DNA of 64,000 nt from Aeromicrobium massiliense JC14 (GCF_000312105.1 NZ_HE978636.1:628534-692533), one strand, 5' to 3'; positions 45,212-53,223 are shown, counted from the stretch's first letter. Translations and numbers: made by a program. Notes: generated by a model from the sequence alone, not told the origin.

Positions 45212-47168
45212 GGTCCTCCTCGTGGTCGGGCTCGAACCCTCGGTAGCGAGCCGCGCGGATGATGATGCTGAAGATGGCCAGGTCGAAGATCACCCAGAGG
45301 GTGTTGAGCGACCAGCCGACGAGCGTGGCCTGGCCTACGGCGTAGCGGACGGCGCCGATGACGGCGGCCGCGGCGAGCGCGGCCATGGCCCACAGCTGGG
45401 GCCGCACCAGGTGCCAGGCCGGACCGGTGCTGGCCGGGCGGGTCTTGGGGGTCACGGCGAAGTCCAGGTCGCGACGCAGGAACACGTTGCCGAACGCCGA
45501 GGTGAACGCCTTGATCCAGGTCGGGAAGAGCGCGAGGGAGTACTGCTGCCCGCGCCACGTCGGACGTCCGGCCGCCACCACGAGGAACAGCAGCTGGTTG
45601 ACGACCAGGAACGGGACGAGCCGGATGAAGAAGTCCGGGCCGTACGCCTGGACGGGCAGGACGCCGACGGCCAGGTACAGGATCGGGGCGGCCAGGTAGA
45701 CCAGTGCCGCGAAGCCCGACAGGTAGGACCACATCGTGGCGAAGTACATGAGCCGCTGCGACCACCGCAGCCTGCGCTGGGCCAGCGGGTTCTCGCGGAA
45801 CAGCACCTGCATCGTGCCCTGCGCCCAGCGCAGCCGCTGGGTCAGCATCGTCGGCAGGTCCTCAGGAGCGAGGCCGTGGGCCAGCACCTCGTCGTGGTAG
45901 GCGGTGCGCCAGCCCAGGCCGTGCAGCCGCATGCAGGTCGCCATGTCCTCGGTGACCGAGATCGTGGCCAGCGGCATGACCGGCTGGGCCTCCTCGCCGC
46001 GATCGACGTCGACGGCCGAGACCAGGGCGGACACGGTCTCGACCGCGCCGAGCGGCGACCAGTCGCGCGAGGCCATGTGCTCCAGCGTCGTCTCGTCGAT
46101 CGTGGCCAGGCCGGTGCCGGGCTGGGCGTCGGCCTGCCGCTCCATCGCGGCGATCTCGGCCAGATCGGCCTGCAGCGCCTGCAGGTCGGCGTCGACGAGG
46201 ATGCGGCGCACGTCGTCCATGCGCCGCTGGAACCGGTAGGTGACGTCGGCCAGCGCGATGCCGCGAGCGATCTCGCGGCGGGCCCGGCCGATCTCGTAGC
46301 CGACCAGGTCGAGCGCCCGGCGGGCCGTCTCGTCGTCGGGACCGAGCTCCTTGCGGGCCCGGGCGAGGACGCGCCGCGCGGTGCGCAGCGCCCGGTGCAC
46401 GCCGATCTCGACCTCGCCGGCGTAGCGCGTGACGCCGAGCATCATGAGCGCCTCGCGCCGGATGACCGCGTTGGAGCCGCAGAAGAACGCGGCGTTCCAG
46501 CCGTCCTTGCCCTGCTGGATGGGCCCGTAGAACAGCGGGGCCTGGCTGCCGAGCGGGTCGTCGTCCGGCACGTTCTCGAACCACTGCGGCGTCTGCACGA
46601 GGGCCATCTGGTCGTCGCGGAACCAGCCGAGCGTCCGGTCGAGGATCTCGGGCCTCGGCACCTGGTCGGCGTCCAGGATGAGCAGGTACTCGCCCTCGGT
46701 CGCCAGCAGCGCGTTGTTGAGGTTGCCCGCCTTGGCGTGGCGCGGCCGGTCGGGCGTCCAGTCGCCGGAGCGGTTGATGACCCCGATGCCCTCGGCCTCG
46801 GCGACGGCCCGCAGCTCGTCGCGGTTGCCGTCGTCGAGGATCCACGTCGTGTGCGGATACGTGATGGCCTGCGCGGCCCGCGCGGTGCGCATGACGAGAT
46901 CGATCGGCTCGTTGTAGGTGGTGATGAAGACGTCGACGGTCGCGTCCTCGGGCGGCGCCGGCGGCTCGCCGCGCTCCTTGAGCCGCCACATGGTCAGGCC
47001 GAACAGCAGCGAGTCGACAAGGCTGTAGGTCTCGGCCACGACGAGCGGCACGGCGATCCACCAGGCCGACCAGTGCACCGACTCCAGCCAGCGCCACAGC
47101 ACGTAGTTGACGCCGAGGATCGCCGTGAGGACGACGATGACCCGGATCAGCAGCAGGCGGGGGCTCAC
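45198..47168 (-). CDS. BcsA-like processive family 2 glycosyltransferase
   Basis: 656 residues. Two N-terminal membrane helices (about 5-25 and 34-58) precede a cytoplasmic GT-A domain: VDVFITTYNEP, LDDGNRDE (112-118), DAD (166-168), TED (406-408) and QRLRW (444-448), the D,D,D,QxxRW set of cellulose/hyaluronan-type synthases. Five to six C-terminal helices form the export channel. No PilZ domain is present, so c-di-GMP control as in BcsA is not expected. About 155 helical, charged residues (245-400) are inserted between the substrate aspartates and TED. GTG 47168 overlaps the phosphatase stop. It likely polymerises and exports a beta-linked polysaccharide; sugar unknown. Confidence 0.87.
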   Translation of the reverse strand: MSPRLLLIRVIVVLTAILGVNYVLWRWLESVHWSAWWIAVPLVVAETYSLVDSLLFGLTMWRLKERGEPPAPPEDATVDVFITTYNEPIDLVMRTARAAQAITYPHTTWILDDGNRDELRAVAEAEGIGVINRSGDWTPDRPRHAKAGNLNNALLATEGEYLLILDADQVPRPEILDRTLGWFRDDQMALVQTPQWFENVPDDDPLGSQAPLFYGPIQQGKDGWNAAFFCGSNAVIRREALMMLGVTRYAGEVEIGVHRALRTARRVLARARKELGPDDETARRALDLVGYEIGRARREIARGIALADVTYRFQRRMDDVRRILVDADLQALQADLAEIAAMERQADAQPGTGLATIDETTLEHMASRDWSPLGAVETVSALVSAVDVDRGEEAQPVMPLATISVTEDMATCMRLHGLGWRTAYHDEVLAHGLAPEDLPTMLTQRLRWAQGTMQVLFRENPLAQRRLRWSQRLMYFATMWSYLSGFAALVYLAAPILYLAVGVLPVQAYGPDFFIRLVPFLVVNQLLFLVVAAGRPTWRGQQYSLALFPTWIKAFTSAFGNVFLRRDLDFAVTPKTRPASTGPAWHLVRPQLWAMAALAAAAVIGAVRYAVGQATLVGWSLNTLWVIFDLAIFSIIIRAARYRGFEPDHEEDHDRL

Positions 47169-48373
47169 ACGGCCTCCCCGGCCGGACGGCGGCACACCAC
47201 CAGGGCGGTCACGTCGTCGACCGGGGTGCGGTCGATCGCCAGCATCATGATCTGGCCGAGGACGTCGCGCGGGTCGTCCGCGCTGTGGAGCAGGGCCGCG
47301 AGCGGCGGCATCCAGTCGTCCGGGTCGTCGAGCAGGTCGAGCACGCCGTCGCTGAAGACCAGGATGCGGTCGCCCTCCTCGACGGTGCACTCGTGCTGGT
47401 GGAATCCCGAGCCGGGCATGACGCCGATCGGCAGGTCCTCGCCGGTGAGCTGCACGTGGCTGCCGTCGGCCCGCACGAGCAGCGCCAGGCCCAGCCCGGC
47501 GTCGGCGTAGCGCAGCCGTCCCGTCGACAGCTCCAGGGCGCCCTCGAACAGGGTCACGAAGGAGCCGGCGCGCTCCAGGTCGGACGAGGCGCCCTGCTCG
47601 AGCCGGCCGAGGACCAGCCCGAGGTCGGCACCCTGGACGACGGCCAGGTGCGCCGCCCGCAGCGCCACGCGCATGCCGGCGCCGATGAGCGCGGCCGCCG
47701 TGCCCTTGCCCATGACGTCGCCGAGGCCGAAGTGGACGACCCCGTCGTCGAGCGCGTAGTCGAAGTAGTCGCCGCCGACCGAGAGGGCGGGCAGGCAGAT
47801 GCCGTCGACGTGCCAGTCGCCGTGGTCGATCGGGGCCGACGGCAGCATCGAGACCTGCGCGTCGTGGGCGCGCGACATCTCGGCCAGCGCGAGCACCTCG
47901 ACCTCGGCCCAGGCGCCCATCTCGGCCAGCAGCCGCCGGTCGCGCGGGCCGAACTCGCGCGGCTCGTGGTCGTAGACGCAGAAGGTGCCCATGACGTTGC
48001 CGTACGGGTCGCACAGCGGATGGGCGGCGTAGAAGCGGAACGGCGGGTCGGCCCGCACCAGCGCCAGGTCGCGGAAGCGGGGGTCCTCGAGCGTGTCCTC
48101 GGAGACGATGCTGCCGCCCAGGCGCACGGACCGGTCGCAGAAGGTATCACCGCGCGGCATGGGGCGAGCCGGCATGCCGATCGCGGAGGGGAACCGCACC
48201 CAGTCGCCGTCCAGCATGGTGATCGAGGAGATGGGGATCCCGAACGCGACCGTGGCCATGCGGGTGATGCGGTCGAGCCGCTCCTGGTGCGCCTGGTCGA
48301 GGATGCCGACGCTCTCGACGACGCGCTGCCGTCTGTCGTCGACCGGCCCGAGCCCGTCCGACACGAGTGCCAC
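47165..48373 (-). CDS. GAF-SpoIIE (PP2C) serine phosphatase
   Basis: 402 residues from GTG 48373, chosen because AAGGGA precedes it at good spacing; a GTG at 48412 would add 13 residues. An N-terminal GAF sensor (about 20-170, with FCDRSVRLGGSIVSEDTLEDPRF as consecutive blocks) is followed by a SpoIIE-type PP2C domain. Metal aspartates are in VGGDYFDYA, FGLGDVMGKG, FSDGVLDLL and VDDVTALVV. It should dephosphorylate the STAS protein encoded two genes downstream. First gene of the five-gene operon; its promoter must lie in 48374-48454, shared with the end of csrA. Confidence 0.88.
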   Translation of the reverse strand: MALVSDGLGPVDDRRQRVVESVGILDQAHQERLDRITRMATVAFGIPISSITMLDGDWVRFPSAIGMPARPMPRGDTFCDRSVRLGGSIVSEDTLEDPRFRDLALVRADPPFRFYAAHPLCDPYGNVMGTFCVYDHEPREFGPRDRRLLAEMGAWAEVEVLALAEMSRAHDAQVSMLPSAPIDHGDWHVDGICLPALSVGGDYFDYALDDGVVHFGLGDVMGKGTAAALIGAGMRVALRAAHLAVVQGADLGLVLGRLEQGASSDLERAGSFVTLFEGALELSTGRLRYADAGLGLALLVRADGSHVQLTGEDLPIGVMPGSGFHQHECTVEEGDRILVFSDGVLDLLDDPDDWMPPLAALLHSADDPRDVLGQIMMLAIDRTPVDDVTALVVCRRPAGEAV

Positions 48374-48454
48374 TGCTTGTCCCTTCCCCCGAACGGACTC
48401 CCTTGGCGCCACCCTAGGACGAATGAGTCCGGAGCGCCGTCCAGGGGGAAGTGA

Positions 48455-48730
48455 TCAGGCGGTGGGCCGGTCGTCCTCGTCGCCGGCCTCAGCCTCGTCG
48501 GCCGGCTTGCGCAGGGCCTGGGAGAGGGACGAGACGACGTCGTCGTCGGGAGAGGCCGCGGCCTTGTTGCTGGCCTCGACCTGCACGAGCACCTCGGTGC
48601 GGTGGACCGCCACGGAGCGGGGCGCGTCGATGCCGATGCGGACGACGTCGCCACGGACGTCGAGCACCGTGATCGTCACGTCATCGCCGATGGCGATGCT
48701 CTCGCCTGCGCGGCGGCTCAGAACCAGCAC
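48455..48730 (-). CDS. csrA: Carbon storage regulator CsrA with acidic C-terminal tail
   Basis: 91 residues. Core MLVLSRRAGESIAIGDDV..VHRTEVLVQVEA is a canonical CsrA (RNA-binding Arg in the VHRTEV segment). CsrA dimers bind GGA motifs in hairpin loops and ribosome binding sites, repressing translation. About 30 extra C-terminal residues are acidic (DDDVVSSLSQ, EAGDEDDRP), longer than the 60-75 residues usual elsewhere. It lies 18 bp downstream of fliW, the standard antagonist pair, at the end of the flgN-flgK-flgL-fliW operon. Confidence 0.93.
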   Translation of the reverse strand: MLVLSRRAGESIAIGDDVTITVLDVRGDVVRIGIDAPRSVAVHRTEVLVQVEASNKAAASPDDDVVSSLSQALRKPADEAEAGDEDDRPTA

Positions 48731-48748
48731 CGTGCGAGCCTACCGCGC

Positions 48749-49192
48749 CTAGGACTGGAGCGGCGCAGCCAGAGGGTGGTCCTGGTCCTCCAGGACGACC
48801 TGGGCGGCCCGCCGGGTGCGCACGTTGATGACGAGCGGGGCCCGCAGGTTGACCGTCGCGGTGGCCAGTCCGTCGGGCGCGCTGAGCAGCACCAGCAGCA
48901 GGACGTCGCTCGCCGCGGTGATCTCCAGGTCCTCGACGACCTGGTCGCTCACGACCGGCGCGTAGTCGGGGTAGAAGACGTTCGGCGGCACGACCAGGAA
49001 GCGCAGGTCGGTGTCGTCCAGGCACTGCAGGGTGCGCAGCAGGCTGTCGTGGTGGTCCACGATCGTGAAGTGCCGGGCGGCGGGGAAGCCGAGGATCGGC
49101 TGCACCATCTCGAGCGTCGGCACGGTCTCCACGGCGGGAGCCTCGGTGGTCGTCGCAGTCATGTCACGCACCTTCGTCGTCGGGCCGCTCAT
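48749..49192 (-). CDS. fliW: Flagellar assembly factor FliW
   Basis: 147 residues. FliW blocks GFPAARHFTIVDH, LRFLVVPPNVFYPDY and TVNLRAPLVIN are present. In Bacillus, FliW binds either flagellin or CsrA and thereby couples flagellin export to flagellin translation. ATG 49192 overlaps the flgL stop; an internal ATG at 49162 would remove a non-conserved leader of 10 residues. Confidence 0.92.
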   Translation of the reverse strand: MSGPTTKVRDMTATTTEAPAVETVPTLEMVQPILGFPAARHFTIVDHHDSLLRTLQCLDDTDLRFLVVPPNVFYPDYAPVVSDQVVEDLEITAASDVLLLVLLSAPDGLATATVNLRAPLVINVRTRRAAQVVLEDQDHPLAAPLQS

Positions 49193-50076
49193 CGCAGGAA
49201 GTCCATGAGGCTGGGCTGGATGACCTTCGAGGTCCCGGCCAGGGCCGCCTGGTAGGACACCTGGTGCATCTGCACCTGCATCATCGCCTCGGCCAGCTCG
49301 ACGTTCTCGAGCTCGGAGACGCTGGAGTTCAGGGCCAGGACCGAGTCCTTGGCCGCCACGACCGCCGCCTCGACCCGGTTCGTCCGGGTGCCCACCGACG
49401 AGAGCTCGTCGACGACCTTGCCGCTGCGGACCGCGACCTGGTCGATGCCGGCCTTGATCGCGACCTTGTCACCCGCGCGGATCGCGTTCGCGAGCGCGTC
49501 GAGCTCGGCGAACATCGAGGTGGCTCCGCTGCCGAACAGCGCCTGGCCGTCGGAGTTGATGACCACGTCCACGCCGTCGGCGACCGTGCGCTGCACGTCG
49601 CCGCTGGTGCCGACGAACGTGCCGTCGTCGGCGAAGGCCTTGTCGCCGGAGGTGATGCCGCCGAAGATCGGCCGGCCCAGGTAGGTCGCGTTGGCCTCGG
49701 TGAGCAGCTTGTCGCGCAGCTGCTCGACCTCGACGGCCAGCGCCTCCCGCGCGGCGCCGACGTTGGTGTCGGTGCCGCCGATGAGGCCCAGCTCGTGGAC
49801 GCGGCGCAGGGAGTCGTTCATCGACTGCAGCCGCGAGTCCGTGAGATTCAGCCAGGTGGCGCCGTCCGCGCCGTTGCGCGCGTACTGCTCGTGGTCGGCC
49901 AGCGAGCTGCGCGTGCGCATGGCGCGCGCGGCGTCGGTCGGGTCGTCCGAGGCGCGGTTGATGCGCTTGCCGGTGGTCAGCTGCTCCTGGCTCTGCGCGA
50001 GCCGGCCCAGCGAGGCCTGCAGGTTGTTGAGGCTCGACAGCGTCATGCTGCCGTGCGTCACGCGTCCGATGCTCAT
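49189..50076 (-). CDS. flgL: Flagellar hook-associated protein FlgL (HAP3)
   Basis: 295 residues. A flagellin-like N-terminal helix (LNNLQASLGRLAQSQEQLTTGKRINRASDDP, read as blocks) and C-terminal helix (AEAMMQVQMHQVSYQAALAG). Joins the hook (via FlgK) to the filament. It shares one base with the flgK stop. Confidence 0.93.
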   Translation of the reverse strand: MSIGRVTHGSMTLSSLNNLQASLGRLAQSQEQLTTGKRINRASDDPTDAARAMRTRSSLADHEQYARNGADGATWLNLTDSRLQSMNDSLRRVHELGLIGGTDTNVGAAREALAVEVEQLRDKLLTEANATYLGRPIFGGITSGDKAFADDGTFVGTSGDVQRTVADGVDVVINSDGQALFGSGATSMFAELDALANAIRAGDKVAIKAGIDQVAVRSGKVVDELSSVGTRTNRVEAAVVAAKDSVLALNSSVSELENVELAEAMMQVQMHQVSYQAALAGTSKVIQPSLMDFLR

Positions 50077-51470
50077 CAGCGGGTCACTCCGGTTCGGTTG
50101 ATCAGGGTGTCCAGGACCGAGTCGAGGGTGGTGATGACGCGGGCGGCGGCCTCGTAGATGCGCTGCGCGCTCACGAGGTTCACCATCTCCTCGTCGATGC
50201 TGACGCCACCGAGCTGCTCGATCGCGCCGTCGACCTGGTTCGTCAGGGCCTTCTGGTTGGTGGACAGCCGGGTCGCGGCCGAGACCGAGGACCCGAGCGT
50301 GGCGACCCAGGACTGGTAGGCGCCCTCGACCGTCTTGTTGTTGCCCAGCCAGTTGGCGTTGTCGGTGTTCAGCACGCCGCCGCCGACCGAGGACGCCGCG
50401 ACCTTGCGCGGGTCGGTCAGCGAGACGGTGATCGTGGCCGCGGCGTTGCCGGCCGTGTAGGAGAACATCGCCTCGCCGGCGACGCCGTCCTGGTCGAAGC
50501 CGCCGGTGTGGCGGCCGTTGACGGTGTCGGCGAACGTCGTGGCGATCGTGTCGAGCTCGTCGCGCATGCCGGCGATGGTCACGTCGACCGAGCGCACGAG
50601 GCCGCCCAGCGTGCCGGTGCCGATGGCCGGGTTGCCGAGCGACGTGCCGCCCAGGCTGAGCTCGAAGGCGATCGGGGCGCCGGTGCCGGAGCCGTCCGCG
50701 CCGATGCCGGCACTGACCGACAGCGTCGCGGCGGTGTTGCCGCTCACCAGGGTCAGGCCGCCGAGGTTGACCTGGACGGTGCCGTTGGACTGGATGGTCG
50801 ACTCGGCGCCACCGAGCTGGCTCAGCTCGAGCATGAGCTGGTCGCGGCGGTCGAGCAGGGTGTTGTTGGCGGTGCCGTCGAACGAGGCGATCTGGATCTT
50901 CTCGTTGAGCGAGGCCATCTCGCCGGCGATCGTGTTGACCTTGTCGACGTTGTCCAGCACGCGCAGCCGGGCGTCGGTGTCCTCGCCCTGCAGCATGCGC
51001 GCCTGCGAGCGCAGCGCCTCGCTCAGCGTGTTGGCCGCCGCGATGACCTGCGAGCGGGCGGCGCTCTGGTCCGGCGCGTTGACCAGGTCGCCCCAGGACT
51101 TGCGGAACCCGTCGAGCGCCGAGTTGAGCCCGGTCTTGCCCGGCTCGCTGACGCCGGCCTCGACGCGCTTGAGCACGTCGGCCTGGATGTCGAGGAACTG
51201 CTGCGTGGCGTGCTCGGTGCGGGCACGGCTGTTGAGCAGCAGGTCGACCGCGCGCGAGACGCCGTCGACGCCCACGCCGTCGCCGTAGCTGTTGCCGCGG
51301 GCGTACATCGCCGCGTTCGCCGCGCTGGTCGAGGCCGAGGCCTCGACGCGCTGGCGGGTGTAGCCCTTGGAGTCGACGTTCGCGAGGTTCAGGCTCGCGA
51401 CGTCCATCGCGGTCTGGCTGTAGCGCAGGCCCGAGAGGGCGCTGCCGAAGGAGGAGAAGGTGCCGGCCAT
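50076..51470 (-). CDS. flgK: Flagellar hook-associated protein FlgK (HAP1)
   Basis: 464 residues. N-terminal rod/hook motif DVASLNLANVDSKGYTRQRV and C-terminal VSIDEEMVNLVSAQRIYEAAARVI are diagnostic. Secreted by the flagellar export apparatus, without a signal peptide. First structural gene after the chaperone gene flgN. Confidence 0.95.
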   Translation of the reverse strand: MAGTFSSFGSALSGLRYSQTAMDVASLNLANVDSKGYTRQRVEASASTSAANAAMYARGNSYGDGVGVDGVSRAVDLLLNSRARTEHATQQFLDIQADVLKRVEAGVSEPGKTGLNSALDGFRKSWGDLVNAPDQSAARSQVIAAANTLSEALRSQARMLQGEDTDARLRVLDNVDKVNTIAGEMASLNEKIQIASFDGTANNTLLDRRDQLMLELSQLGGAESTIQSNGTVQVNLGGLTLVSGNTAATLSVSAGIGADGSGTGAPIAFELSLGGTSLGNPAIGTGTLGGLVRSVDVTIAGMRDELDTIATTFADTVNGRHTGGFDQDGVAGEAMFSYTAGNAAATITVSLTDPRKVAASSVGGGVLNTDNANWLGNNKTVEGAYQSWVATLGSSVSAATRLSTNQKALTNQVDGAIEQLGGVSIDEEMVNLVSAQRIYEAAARVITTLDSVLDTLINRTGVTR

Positions 51471-51471
51471 G

Positions 51472-51951
51472 TCACAGGGTCCTGTCGACGAGTCGGTGGG
51501 GCGTGGAGGCGATGACGGCCGCGGTGCCGTCGGGGCTGTAGCCCTCGGCGCCCTTGCCGAGCGCCAGGAGCGTCTCGCGGGCCGAGGTGTAGCCGGAGGT
51601 GATGAGCTCGCGGTTGTTCTCGGCGAGGTCGGTGATCTCGTGCACGGTGGAGACGAACGCGGTGTGGTGGTCGAGCAGGATCGTGCGCCACGGCTCGTCG
51701 GCGGCGTCGGCCAGCACCTGCAGGCTCGGGTTGCTCTCCAGCCCCAGGGCCTCGGCGGCCTGGTCGGCAGCGACGGCGCGCATGACCTCGACGGTGCGGA
51801 GCTCCTCCAGCACGTCCTCGACGCCCTTGGCGGCGCGCATCAACCAGCGCGTGCGTCCGCTCGCGAGCACGAGACGCTCGGTCTCGAGCGCGAACTGCAG
51901 GCGCTCGAGGGCCTCTCGCTCGTCGGCGAGGATGAGTGACAGCTCCTCCAC
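51472..51951 (-). CDS. flgN: FlgN-type flagellar export chaperone
   Basis: 159 residues, almost entirely helical, starting V-E-E-L-S-L-I-L-A-D-E-R-E-A-L. The DEREALERLQFALETERLVL pattern and its place directly before flgK-flgL identify FlgN, the chaperone for those two proteins. GTG 51951 has AAGGGAG 10 nt upstream; a longer frame from 52077 lacks support. No flgM is seen upstream, where it usually lies. Confidence 0.8.
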   Translation of the reverse strand: MEELSLILADEREALERLQFALETERLVLASGRTRWLMRAAKGVEDVLEELRTVEVMRAVAADQAAEALGLESNPSLQVLADAADEPWRTILLDHHTAFVSTVHEITDLAENNRELITSGYTSARETLLALGKGAEGYSPDGTAAVIASTPHRLVDRTL

Positions 51952-52274
51952 GGGGTACCGCTCCCTTTCGTGCGGACCTCCACCCGCAGGGCGCACGTGG
52001 ACGGTCGGTCCCTTCCATCGGGCGGCGTCCGGCGGTCCTGAGCGCTTTCCCGCGACGAGGTGACCGTCGCCGGCCAAAACTCAGCCAATGCCCAGGTTTC
52101 GCGCAAGTTTTCGCAGCGGGTTACGGGCCCTAGGTCCCGCTGTCAAACCGCACAGGTCCCGAATGGGTCCCGTAAAGGGCCCAATCTAAGAGGTCCTTAG
52201 GCTCATTTGCCCGATTTTGGCGCTGAGGGGTGCTTGTAGCGACAAAGATTTTTCGTGGAAAGGGGCAAAACCAC
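51952..52274. promoter_or_regulatory. Divergent flgN/fliA control region with phased GGTCCCG repeats
   Basis: 323 bp without a gene. Three identical heptamers GGTCCCG start at 52133, 52155 and 52166 (22- and 11-bp steps, the same helical face). An inverted pair TTACGGGCCC (52121) and GGGTCCCGTAA (52165) surrounds them. CCGAATGGGTC at 52159-52169 recurs exactly at the flgB promoter. The downstream part (52180-52274) is relatively AT-rich and ends with GGAAAGGGG before the fliA start. Probably the main control point of the flagellar regulon, target of an unidentified regulator. Confidence 0.6.
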
Positions 52275-53108
52275 ATGAGCAACCACGAGCTGGTCACGTC
52301 GAATTTGGCACTGGTCGGTCACATCGTCCGCGAGACGATGGGACGGGTGCCGAGCCACGTGAGCCGTGACGACCTCACCTCCGCCGGCATGCTGGCGCTG
52401 GTGCAGGCGGCACAGTCGTTCCAGGAGGAGCGCGGCGTCCCGTTCGCCCGCTACGCCGCCACCCGCATCCGCGGCGCGGTCCTGGACGAGCTGCGCGGCC
52501 TGGACTGGGCCTCGCGCAGCGTCCGCCGCCGGGCGCGTGAGCTGGAGGCCACCCGCGCCACCCTCACGTCCACCCTCGGCCGCGCGCCGAGCACCTCCGA
52601 GCTGGCGAGCGCCGCCGGCCTGCGCGAGGAGGAGGTGGCCGCGAACCAGGGCGACGTGGCCCGCTCGCAGGTCTTCTCGCTCGACGGCGCCGGCGACTTC
52701 ACGCTGGCCGACCAGCTGGTCAGCCGCGCTCCCCGCCCGGACGAGTCGCTGCTCGGCCGTGAGGAGATGGAGTACCTCGTCGACGCGGTGGCCGAGCTGC
52801 CCGAGCGTCTGCGCCACGTCGTGGAGCAGTACTTCCTGGCCGAGCGCCCCATGGCCGAGATCGCCGAGACCCTCGGCGTCACCGAGTCGCGGGTGTCGCA
52901 GATGCGCGCCGAGGCGCTCGTCCTGCTGCGCGAGGCCCTGCGCCGTCTGCTCTCCCCCGAGCTGACGGACCAGGCCGCGGAGAAGAAGGCCGGCTGCGCC
53001 GCGCGTCGCCGCGAGGCGTACGTCGCCGCGGTCGCCGCCCGTCACGCCGCCGTGGCCCGCCCCGCCGCGGTTCCGGCGCCCGTCGTCGCCCTCGACGCGT
53101 CGGCCTGA
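52275..53108 (+). CDS. fliA: FliA/WhiG-family RNA polymerase sigma factor
   Basis: 277 residues. Region 2: VSRDDLTSAGMLALVQAAQ and FARYAATRIRGAVLDELR. Region 3 follows, then region 4 with LPERLRHVVEQYFLAERPM and the helix-turn-helix MAEIAETLGVTESRVSQMRAEAL. It should direct transcription from the sigma-28-type promoters before fliC and flgB. About 45 C-terminal residues form an Ala- and Arg-rich extension not typical of FliA. ATG 52275 has GGAAAGGGG upstream. Divergent from flgN. Confidence 0.9.
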   Translation: MSNHELVTSNLALVGHIVRETMGRVPSHVSRDDLTSAGMLALVQAAQSFQEERGVPFARYAATRIRGAVLDELRGLDWASRSVRRRARELEATRATLTSTLGRAPSTSELASAAGLREEEVAANQGDVARSQVFSLDGAGDFTLADQLVSRAPRPDESLLGREEMEYLVDAVAELPERLRHVVEQYFLAERPMAEIAETLGVTESRVSQMRAEALVLLREALRRLLSPELTDQAAEKKAGCAARRREAYVAAVAARHAAVARPAAVPAPVVALDASA

Positions 53109-53120
53109 AAAAAAGATCTT

Positions 53121-53142
53121 CCGACCCCTCAGGTGGGGTCGG
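53121..53142 (+). terminator. Hairpin after fliA, overlapping the fliC promoter
   Basis: An 8-bp stem CCGACCCC/GGGGTCGG with a 6-nt loop, preceded by seven As (53108-53114). No T tract follows, so termination of fliA is uncertain. The segment also holds the fliC -35 region. Confidence 0.5.
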
Positions 53143-53155
53143 GACCGACCGATAG
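53129..53155 (+). promoter_or_regulatory. Sigma-28-type promoter of fliC
   Basis: TCAG (53129-53132), 15-bp spacer, ACCGATAG (53148-53155); compare the sigma-28 consensus TAAA-N15-GCCGATAA. Spacing is identical to the flgB promoter at 56177. The transcript should start near 53161-53163. Confidence 0.65.
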
Positions 53156-53161
53156 GTCACC

Positions 53162-53216
53162 CCGAGGCGCCCACGGACGGGTACCTCGGCAAGCACGACT
53201 CACATTGACCAGGAGG
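53162..53216 (+). promoter_or_regulatory. fliC leader with CsrA-type hairpin and GGA in the ribosome binding site
   Basis: Outer stem CCGAGG/CCTCGG (53162-53167 with 53184-53189) and inner stem CCC/GGG expose the hexaloop ACGGAC (53173-53178). A second GGA lies inside the ribosome binding site AGGAGG (53211-53216), 37 nt downstream. Two GGA sites, one in a loop and one over the ribosome site, are the arrangement CsrA uses to repress flagellin translation in Bacillus. Confidence 0.6.
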
Positions 53217-53223
53217 GTTTCCC

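Noticed and set aside
53108..53114. A-run plus hairpin after fliA as a strong terminator
   Set aside because: The A-run is on the wrong side for plus-strand termination; kept only as a low-confidence hairpin overlapping the fliC promoter.
53137..53150. Short hairpin with GGAC loop upstream of the fliC leader as a CsrA site
   Set aside because: It overlaps the predicted -10 region, so it would not be in the mRNA if the promoter call is right.
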